Origin: Candidatus Auribacterota bacterium
Lineage (GTDB): Bacteria; Auribacterota; JAFGBW01; JAFGJP01
Direction: 5' to 3'
Length of the DNA: 5,987 bases
Assembly (NCBI GenBank): GCA_016929035.1
Contig: JAFGJP010000244.1
Span: 1 to 5,987, forward strand
The notes under the pieces are model-generated. The model made no database searches and was not told where the DNA came from. It saw only the letters and a program-made list of their open reading frames with translations. The position numbers were made by a program, and so were the translations under genes. The stretch's first letter is position 1; each line of letters begins with the position of its first letter. Shown piece by piece: positions 1 through 4,474 of the stretch.

Positions 1-255
1 CCGGATGTGTATAACCGGCTTCAGGCGGCGACAAAAAGTGTCACCATGGGCACATGCAGCATACTTTTTGGGACATTTCTTATTGTCGGGTTTACGGCCG
101 CCGGGATGAAGTCCCTTTTATGTATCATCTTTCTTATTTTGACAGCTCCTGTGGCGGCTCACGCCATTTCTCGAGGAGCCCACCGGTCAGGAGTCAGGCT
201 TTGGGATAAAAGTGTCGTCGATATGTATAAGGAAGATAAAGAGGGAGAAGCGTAA
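1..255 (+). CDS. mnhG: MnhG/MrpG-like cation:proton antiporter subunit G, 5'-partial
   Basis: This is the C-terminal 84 residues of a small membrane protein. The frame is open through base 1, so the GTG at 7 is simply an internal Val codon. The opening PDVYNRLQAATKSVTMG matches the conserved MnhG/MrpG signature around the first loop (usually P-D-x-Y-x-R-L-H-A-A-T-K); the usual His is Gln here. Two hydrophobic helices follow, at about residues 14-36 and 38-56, then a charged cytoplasmic tail ending in DKEGEA. Full-length homologues are about 100-120 residues, so one N-terminal helix is probably missing upstream. In the family this subunit belongs to multisubunit Na+/H+ antiporters and to the Mrp-like module of Mbh-type hydrogenases. 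The hydrogenase genes that follow make the second role likelier (inference). It ends at TAA 253-255, directly against a repeat. Confidence 0.85.
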   Translation, partial: PDVYNRLQAATKSVTMGTCSILFGTFLIVGFTAAGMKSLLCIIFLILTAPVAAHAISRGAHRSGVRLWDKSVVDMYKEDKEGEA

Positions 256-367
256 AACGCAGATATTCGCAGATCAAACGCAGATGGTCGCAGATAGAAT
301 AGAAGAAAATGAAGAAGAAAGGACGTATCTGCGTTAATTTGCGTTGGATTCGCGTAAATCTGCGTTT
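256..367. repeat. Family A palindromic repeat, two arms of CGCAGAT modules
   Basis: The left arm has CGCAGAT starting at 258, 268, 279 and 289. The right arm has the complementary form (ATCTGCG or a close variant) at 327, 337, 348 and 358. Spacing is 10, 11, 10 bp in both arms, so the arms are mirror images. By eye the two arms of about 41 bp match at roughly 32 positions when one is reverse-complemented. They are separated by a purine-rich spacer (296-326). As RNA this would form a long imperfect hairpin. The element begins at the stop codon of the antiporter gene and ends about 5 bp before the next gene's Shine-Dalgarno site, so it occupies nearly the whole gap. Confidence 0.9.
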
Positions 368-372
368 AGAAC

Positions 373-376
373 GGAG
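373..376 (+). promoter_or_regulatory. Ribosome binding site for the ferredoxin-type subunit
   Basis: GGAG lies 6 nt upstream of GTG at 383 and supports that GTG as the start. It sits just outside the right arm of the family A repeat. Confidence 0.6.
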
Positions 377-382
377 TGAACA

Positions 383-997
383 GTGAAGTATCCTAAAATA
401 AGAGAACTCGTCGAAGCGATAAAGGCGCTGATAAAAGGCCCTTATACCTCGAGATTTCCTAAAGGGACGTATGTGCCTCATCCGAACTTTCGGGGACAGC
501 CGAAGTACAATGAAGAAAAATGTGTGGGATGCCTTGGTTGCGTCAATGTCTGCCCTGTCGAGGCCCTGGATTATAAGGATTCAATTGACGATAAGGCAAA
601 ACCTGTAAGGACGATGATCCATTATACAGATACATGTATTTTTTGCGGCCAGTGTGAAGCGAACTGTATCGCCGACAAAGAGGGGATCAAGCTCTCGAAT
701 GACTGGGATCTTGCTTTCTTTGACAGGAAGACGGCCTTTGAAACAATAGAAAAAGAATTGCAGCTTTGTGAAGCCTGCGGTGAAGTCATTGCCTGCAAGG
801 ATCATTTGAAGTGGATTTCAGAAAGAATCGGTGAACTGACATACTCCAATCCAACGCTCTACATGTCCCGCCTCAAAAGTCTTGGCATAGTCGATGAGAA
901 CATCGTTTCCGCTCTGAAGGACCATGGCCGCTCTGACAGGGTGAAGATTCTCTGCGCACGCTGCAGAAGGGAATCGACGCTGACAACAGAAACGTAA
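383..997 (+). CDS. Hydrogenase 4Fe-4S electron-transfer subunit (HycF/HyfH/MbhN, NuoI-like)
   Basis: This 204-residue iron-sulfur protein carries electrons between ferredoxin and the small subunit of a group 4 [NiFe] hydrogenase on the cytoplasmic face of the membrane (family knowledge). Two classic [4Fe-4S] motifs are visible: C47-C50-C53-C57 followed by Pro, and C85-C88-C91-C95. A second part carries C129-x2-C132-G and C191-x2-C194, a zinc-ribbon-like pair typical of the HycF/HyfH tail. It is separated by a helical stretch of about 58 residues. An amphipathic N-terminus (KIRELVEAIKALIKGPYT, about residues 5-22) resembles the NuoI membrane-anchoring helix. GTG 383 is chosen because of the GGAG 6 nt upstream. 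The antiporter subunit upstream and the HycI and hyp genes downstream favour a hydrogenase over complex I. The exact subgroup cannot be fixed without the large subunit. Confidence 0.9.
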   Translation: MKYPKIRELVEAIKALIKGPYTSRFPKGTYVPHPNFRGQPKYNEEKCVGCLGCVNVCPVEALDYKDSIDDKAKPVRTMIHYTDTCIFCGQCEANCIADKEGIKLSNDWDLAFFDRKTAFETIEKELQLCEACGEVIACKDHLKWISERIGELTYSNPTLYMSRLKSLGIVDENIVSALKDHGRSDRVKILCARCRRESTLTTET

Positions 998-1031
998 AAA
1001 GACTTAAGACCAAGACACAGGACTCAAGACC
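998..1031 (+). repeat. Family D tandem modules (GACNNAA-like, period about 7 bp), single arm
   Basis: GAC recurs at 1001, 1008, 1014, 1021 and 1028 (steps 7, 6, 7, 7) in modules such as GACTTAA, GACACAG and GACTCAA. It starts at the stop codon of the ferredoxin-type gene (TAA 995-997). I see no complementary arm in the remaining 45 bp before hycI. The modules equal the family C modules (GATTCAA, GATACAG) with the third base T changed to C, so C and D look like sister families. Confidence 0.7.
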
Positions 1032-1082
1032 ATCGAAAAATAATATTGTACTTGGAGTGGAATTTTATAACATTAAGTGACG

Positions 1083-1550
1083 ATGAAGGAACTCTTAAAA
1101 AATATTCTTAAGGGGAAAGTTGTCATTATGGGTGTTGGCAACCTCTTGCGGGGAGATGACGGGCTCGGGTGCATGATTGTCGATCGCCTGAAAGGGAACG
1201 TGCGAGCGCTTTGCCTTGATGCTGGGAGCACGCCCGAGAGTTATGTGGGAAAGATCGCGAAAGACAATGCAGACACTGTCCTTATCATTGATGCCGCGTA
1301 TCTTGATCGTTCTCCCGGAGATTATGAAATACTTGAAAAAAATAACCTGCGTGGTTCAGGACTTTCGACCCACGATATTTCTCCAGGTGTTTTTTTTGAA
1401 TACCTTCTTCAGGAGACCCATGCTGATGTTTATATGCTGGCCGTTCAGCCGGAAAAAGTGGGCTTTGGAGAAGAAATGTCAGAAAAAATAAAAAAAGCAA
1501 TAAGTGAAATTTCAGCCATATTGATGGATATATTAAGCTTGGACAAATAA
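1083..1550 (+). CDS. hycI: HycI-type [NiFe] hydrogenase maturation endopeptidase
   Basis: This protease removes the C-terminal extension of the hydrogenase large subunit after nickel insertion (family role). It has 155 residues, the usual size. From ATG 1083 the N-terminal motif GVGNLLRGDDGLG spans residues 17-29. The three acidic/His positions that bind nickel in HybD/HycI are D26, D70 (in IIDAAYL) and H97 (in STHDISP). The AVQPEKVGFGEEMS segment matches the family's C-terminal half. The start is uncertain. GTG 1077 is in frame two codons earlier, directly after an in-frame TAA. Neither start has a good Shine-Dalgarno sequence; the GGAG at 1054-1057 is too far away. ATG 1083 is preferred as the commoner codon. 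The HycI rather than HyaD/HybD type fits a group 4, HycE-like large subunit. Confidence 0.88.
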   Translation: MKELLKNILKGKVVIMGVGNLLRGDDGLGCMIVDRLKGNVRALCLDAGSTPESYVGKIAKDNADTVLIIDAAYLDRSPGDYEILEKNNLRGSGLSTHDISPGVFFEYLLQETHADVYMLAVQPEKVGFGEEMSEKIKKAISEISAILMDILSLDK

Positions 1551-1595
1551 TCTTTTTAAAGATGAAGGTGCTTCGCACAACATTTAAAAGTTTTA

Positions 1596-1687
1596 GCCAC
1601 AGAGACACTGAGTCACAAAGTGGAATTTCTGGTTTGAACTTCGTTCGAACAAAAGTTATCTTCTCTGTGTCTTTGTGCCTTTGTGGC
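1596..1687. repeat. Family B palindromic repeat, 8-bp CACARAG-like modules
   Basis: The left arm has three 8-bp modules at 1598-1605 (CACAGAGA), 1606-1613 (CACTGAGT) and 1614-1621 (CACAAAGT). The right arm has the complementary modules at 1662-1669 (TCTCTGTG), 1670-1677 (TCTTTGTG) and 1678-1685 (CCTTTGTG). The outer ends are GC-CACA and TGTG-GC. The loop (1622-1661) holds its own small hairpin, with TTGAAC pairing with GTTCGAA near 1634-1648. It is the only recognisable structure in the 198-bp gap between hycI and hypA; the flanks (1551-1595, 1688-1735) show nothing I can assign. Confidence 0.9.
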
Positions 1688-1735
1688 AAATTTTTGATCA
1701 TCTGTGCGTCAGCACTCCTTAATATTTAATTTTAA

Positions 1736-1740
1736 AAGGA
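1736..1740 (+). promoter_or_regulatory. Ribosome binding site deciding the hypA start
   Basis: AAGGA lies 8 nt upstream of ATG 1749. It fixes the HypA start there, where the MHE motif begins, and not at the in-frame ATG at 1704. Confidence 0.75.
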
Positions 1741-1748
1741 TTACGAAT

Positions 1749-1991
1749 ATGCACGAGACACATTTGATTGAGCCCATTATCAAAGGAATATCGCAGCACG
1801 CGAAAGAAGAAGGGGCGCGTGTTGTGAAGAAAGTCCATATAAAGGTCGGCCTGCTCACGGGAGTGAAAGAAGATTCTTTTCAGGAGACTTTTTCTGTCCT
1901 TACAAAAGGGACAATGCTTGAAAATGCAGAGCTGGAGTTTACTTTTTTTCCTGGAACGATTATCCAGGTCCTTTCCTTTGATGTGGAGTAA
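1749..1991 (+). CDS. hypA: HypA-like nickel metallochaperone lacking the zinc ribbon
   Basis: The N-terminus MHETHL matches the MHExxL signature of HypA, where the amino group, His2 and adjacent backbone bind nickel for delivery to the hydrogenase large subunit. The fold continues through VHIKVGLLTGVKEDSFQETF (about 29-48), TKGTMLENAELEF (52-64) and a last strand, GTIIQVLSFDVE (69-80). Typical HypA is about 113-117 residues, with a CxxC...CxxC zinc ribbon between those last two strands. Here the protein is 80 residues, has no cysteine, and passes directly from ELEFTFFP (61-68) to the final strand, as if the ribbon had been removed in frame. No ribbon-like coding is visible in the other frames nearby. 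The AAGGA site 8 nt upstream fixes the start. The stop TAA runs directly into a repeat. Whether it still works with HypB is unknown. Confidence 0.82.
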   Translation: MHETHLIEPIIKGISQHAKEEGARVVKKVHIKVGLLTGVKEDSFQETFSVLTKGTMLENAELEFTFFPGTIIQVLSFDVE

Positions 1992-2030
1992 ACGCAGATA
2001 TTCGCAGATCGAACGCAGATTTGCGCAAAT
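1992..2030 (+). repeat. Family A modules, single arm
   Basis: CGCAGAT starts at 1993, 2003 and 2014, with a variant CGCAAAT at 2024. The 10, 11, 10 spacing is the same as in the copy at 256-367. It is nearly identical to that copy's left arm, including the ATT between the first two modules. It begins in the stop codon of hypA and ends 8 bp before the hypF ATG. No complementary arm is present. Confidence 0.88.
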
Positions 2031-2038
2031 GAAAAATT

Positions 2039-3124
2039 ATGAAATACAATAAGACGATTTTAGCTCTGGGAGCTGATATAAAAAACAGAGCCCTTGTCGC
2101 AAGGGGTGATGAGCTTTATTTCTGCCCGGATGTCGGAGACTTAAGTGACGCCCGTAATTATGAGTTTTTCCGGAAAAATATCTCAGCTCTTTTGAAAAAG
2201 TTAAAACTTAAGCCCGATATTATTGCGAGTGATCGTCATCCCGGATATTTTTCAAGTCAATTTGCAGAAGAGTCTGCTTTTCTTTTTGCAAGAAAAAACA
2301 TCCGGCTTAAAATCCAGCATCATCATGCGCACATTGCCAGCGTTCTTTATGAGAACAGCATCTGTAAGCCGGTTCTGGGCGTTTCATTTGACGGAACAGG
2401 GTATGGCGATGACGGAAATATTTGGGGCGGTGAGTTTTTACTCGTCGAGAGCAGCAGTTATAAAAGGCTGGCTCATTTCAAATATATTCCCCTAGCAGGC
2501 GGAGACAGAGTTGTTCATGAGCCCTGGCGAATAGTCCTGGGAGTTCTGGGAAGGGATGGAAAAAAATATTTAAAAAATGTTTCAGAAAAAGATAAATGTC
2601 TGGTATTGAACATGATAGAAAAGAATATCAATGTTCCTCTCAGTTCAAGTGCAGGCAGGCTTTTTGATGCCGCATCAGCTCTCATGGGAATATGTACGCA
2701 TGCATCCTTTGAAGCAGAAGCGGCAATCAAACTGGAATCTTTGTGCAGAGAAGGAGTGGAAAAGAGCTATCCTTTTAAAAGCATTCAGAAAGATGGCTCT
2801 ATGATCATTGATTCAGGCTCTCTTTTTTATCATATGCTGGAAGATTTGAAAAGAAAAGAAGATGTGGAGATCATGGCGACAAAGTTTCATAATTCCATGG
2901 CGGATATTATTGTATCAACAGTTAAAAGACTTTCTCAACGGCATCATGTCCGCGATATCGCACTCAGCGGAGGAGTTTTTCAAAACAGGTTTTTAAGGAC
3001 AAAGGTTAAAGAGAAACTGTCTGGGGCCGGCTTTCAGGTCTTTCTGAATAAAGAGGCTGGATCCAGCGACATAAACATTTCACTGGGCCAATATCATGTG
3101 TCTTGCTGTTCCTGGAAAAATTAA
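2039..3124 (+). CDS. hypF: HypF carbamoyltransferase, Kae1-like domain only
   Basis: HypF makes carbamoyl-adenylate and transfers the carbamoyl group to the C-terminal Cys of HypE, for the cyanide ligands. Full-length HypF is about 750 residues (acylphosphatase, zinc fingers, YrdC-like, Kae1-like). This 361-residue protein is only the last domain. Visible motifs: LALGADIKN (8-16); SDRHPGYFSS (64-73); QHHHAHIAS (93-101), with H94 and H98 as metal ligands; FDGTGYGDDGNIWGGEF (117-133), with D118; SSSAGRLFDAASALMG (about 204-219); LSGGVFQN; and GSSDINISLGQ near the end, whose Asp (D344) fits the last metal ligand. The usual NDGG there is SDIN. The domain starts at its natural boundary, directly after a repeat, with no convincing Shine-Dalgarno sequence. 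The last 9 codons overlap hypC. The adenylating N-terminal half may be encoded elsewhere (inference). Confidence 0.88.
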   Translation: MKYNKTILALGADIKNRALVARGDELYFCPDVGDLSDARNYEFFRKNISALLKKLKLKPDIIASDRHPGYFSSQFAEESAFLFARKNIRLKIQHHHAHIASVLYENSICKPVLGVSFDGTGYGDDGNIWGGEFLLVESSSYKRLAHFKYIPLAGGDRVVHEPWRIVLGVLGRDGKKYLKNVSEKDKCLVLNMIEKNINVPLSSSAGRLFDAASALMGICTHASFEAEAAIKLESLCREGVEKSYPFKSIQKDGSMIIDSGSLFYHMLEDLKRKEDVEIMATKFHNSMADIIVSTVKRLSQRHHVRDIALSGGVFQNRFLRTKVKEKLSGAGFQVFLNKEAGSSDINISLGQYHVSCCSWKN

Positions 3125-3320
3125 AAGTATAGAAAAAGATGCGGCTGTTGTCGATTTCGGCGGCGTGAAGCGCAAGATCTCCCTCGGAGTACTTAGCGGA
3201 GTCAAAGAGGGAGATTATGTGCTTGTCCATGCGGGTTTTGCCATTGGAAAAGTCAATAAGCAGGAGGCTGTGAATATAAAAAAAGCTTTTAAAGAGCTGA
3301 GGAATTGTACAGGATCATAG
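3096..3320 (+). CDS. hypC: HypC/HybG-family hydrogenase maturation chaperone
   Basis: This 74-residue protein has the defining N-terminus M-C-L-A-V-P-G, in which Cys2 (after Met removal) binds the Fe(CN)2CO precursor together with HypD. The rest follows the small OB-like HypC fold: VVDFGGVKRKISL (about 18-30) and GVKEGDYVLVHAGFAIGKVN (about 35-54). The length is normal for the family. The start at 3096 is set by the MCLAVPG motif and lies inside the end of hypF, overlapping by 29 nt in another frame. With no clear Shine-Dalgarno sequence, translation is probably coupled to hypF. It escorts the iron group from the HypCD complex to the large subunit; HycE-like large subunits use a dedicated HypC in the systems that have been studied. 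Confidence 0.93.
   Translation: MCLAVPGKIKSIEKDAAVVDFGGVKRKISLGVLSGVKEGDYVLVHAGFAIGKVNKQEAVNIKKAFKELRNCTGS
3311..3314 (+). promoter_or_regulatory. Ribosome binding site for hypD
   Basis: AGGA lies 9 nt upstream of ATG 3324, inside the last codons of hypC. This is consistent with tightly coupled hypC-hypD translation. Confidence 0.45.
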
Positions 3321-3323
3321 AGA

Positions 3324-4343
3324 ATGCATTCAAAAACAAAAAAAATAAGGTTGATGGAAGTGTGCGGGACGCACACGATGGCTATCGCGCGTTCCGGGAT
3401 CAGGAAGCTTCTTCCTCCGGAAATTGAACTGATATCAGGCCCCGGATGTCCTGTCTGTGTGACTTCCCAGGAGGATATTGACAGGGCCATTGAGATCGCA
3501 AGGAGAAAAGATGTCATCATGACGACATTTGGAGACATGATGAGGGTTCCTGGAAATGAAACAAGTTTTGAAGAGCTCAAAGCCAGAGGGGCGGACATAC
3601 GCGTCGTCTACTCCAGCCTTGACGCATTGGAAGCGGCAGAGTCTAACCCGGACAAAAAGGTGGTTTTCATGGGGGTCGGATTTGAAACGACTTCCCCGGC
3701 CATTGCTGCAACGGTCCTAGAAGCAAAAAAGAGAAAATTGAAAAACTTTTTTATCCTCTCAAATTTCAAAGTGCTTTTTCCTGCACTTGAAGTCATCGCG
3801 AGGTCTAAAAAGGTGGCGATCGACGGTTTTATATGCCCGGGGCATGTGAGCGTGATAACAGGAACGGCTCCATACAAAAATTTTGTCAGGAAGTTCAGGA
3901 AACCCTGTGTCATTACAGGTTTTGATGACAGGGATATCGTGAAAGGCATTAAGATGCTGGTCGAGCAGGTAAAAAACCGTGACCCCCGTGTCGAAATTGA
4001 ATATAAGCGGGTTGTTACCGAGAAAGGCAATGTGCTGGCGAGAAAGAAATGCGGGAAGGTCTTTTCTGTTCGTGATTCTGTCTGGAGAGGGCTGGGGAAA
4101 ATAAAGAAGAGCGGTCTGAGGTTAAAGAAAGAGTTTAAAAGCTTTGATGGAGAAGCTCACTTCAGAGTAAAACTGCCGAAGGTGAAAAAGGATAAGGGAT
4201 GCATATGCGGTGAGGTTTTGATGGGATCCAGATCGCCGCTGGAGTGCAGGTTGTTTGGAAAAGTCTGCAGCCCGGCGCGTCCTGTAGGACCGTGCATGGT
4301 CTCAACAGAAGGAACTTGCGCGGCGTATTATAAATACAGGTGA
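3324..4343 (+). CDS. hypD: HypD, Fe-(CN)2CO assembly scaffold
   Basis: HypD, with HypC, is the scaffold on which the iron receives its cyanide and CO ligands; it holds a [4Fe-4S] cluster. The 339 residues are close to the usual family size. The expected motifs are present in order: EVCGTHTMAI with C14; GPGCPVCV with C42 and C45; TTFGDMMRVPG (about 70-80); GVGFETTSPA (about 117-126); PGHVSVITG. The C-terminal cluster region runs from GCICGEVL through RSPLECRLFG and VCSPARPVGPCMVS to EGTCAAYYKY, supplying the cluster and redox cysteines. Only 3 nt separate it from hypC. The stop TGA 4341-4343 runs straight into a family A module. All key residues are intact, so the protein is probably functional. 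Confidence 0.96.
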   Translation: MHSKTKKIRLMEVCGTHTMAIARSGIRKLLPPEIELISGPGCPVCVTSQEDIDRAIEIARRKDVIMTTFGDMMRVPGNETSFEELKARGADIRVVYSSLDALEAAESNPDKKVVFMGVGFETTSPAIAATVLEAKKRKLKNFFILSNFKVLFPALEVIARSKKVAIDGFICPGHVSVITGTAPYKNFVRKFRKPCVITGFDDRDIVKGIKMLVEQVKNRDPRVEIEYKRVVTEKGNVLARKKCGKVFSVRDSVWRGLGKIKKSGLRLKKEFKSFDGEAHFRVKLPKVKKDKGCICGEVLMGSRSPLECRLFGKVCSPARPVGPCMVSTEGTCAAYYKYR

Positions 4344-4361
4344 ACGCAGATTTACGCAGAT
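4344..4361 (+). repeat. Family A modules, short two-module copy
   Basis: CGCAGAT at 4345 and 4355 (step 10), directly after the hypD stop codon. It is the third family A copy that begins at a stop codon, and it is followed within 13 bp by a family C element. Confidence 0.8.
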
Positions 4362-4373
4362 AATTTTTATATG

Positions 4374-4473
4374 TTCGATACACGATTAAGATACACATTG
4401 AAAAGCAAAATATCCTTCAATCTTTTATTTTTTGATCTTATCGTGTATCCTGTATCTTGTATCCAATATCGAA
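4374..4473. repeat. Family C palindromic repeat, 7-bp TATCNNN/GATANNN modules
   Basis: The right arm has TATC at 4439, 4446, 4453, 4460 and 4467, exactly every 7 bp. The left arm has GATA/GATT at 4377, 4384 and 4390. The outer ends are TTCGATA (4374-4380) and TATCGAA (4467-4473), a perfect 7-bp terminal inverted repeat. The middle (4398-4432) is A-rich and then T-rich, with AAAAGCAAAA as in the second family C copy. The element ends one base before the hypE ATG at 4475, so it occupies the place where a Shine-Dalgarno sequence would be. Confidence 0.9.
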
Positions 4474-4474
4474 T

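Noticed and set aside
256..367. CRISPR-like array
   Set aside because: The modules are 7-11 bp, with linkers of about 3-4 bp and mirrored arms. There are no 20-40 bp direct repeats with unique spacers, and no cas genes.
1046..1071. Possible promoter TTGTAC / TATAAC upstream of hycI
   Set aside because: The spacer is only 14 bp, well short of the usual 16-18, and the gene lies inside a co-directional operon.
1083..1550. HycI as a different small protease (GPR/HyaD type)
   Set aside because: The GVGNLLRGDDGLG motif, D70 and H97 and the HycI-like length fit the group 4 hydrogenase protease, and the context agrees.
1550..1563. ATCTTT/AAAGAT hairpin just after hycI as a terminator
   Set aside because: The loop would be only 2 nt and the stem is all weak pairs with no U-tract.
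1694..1728. Possible promoter TTGATC / TATTTA upstream of hypA
   Set aside because: The spacer is about 23 bp and both boxes are weak; AT-rich sequence explains the match.
1704..1748. N-terminal extension of HypA from ATG 1704
   Set aside because: HypA needs the free MHE terminus, and a good AAGGA site precedes ATG 1749.
2028..2051. Seven-codon reading frame overlapping the hypF start as a leader peptide
   Set aside because: It is very short, starts inside the repeat and has no ribosome binding site, so chance is the simplest explanation.
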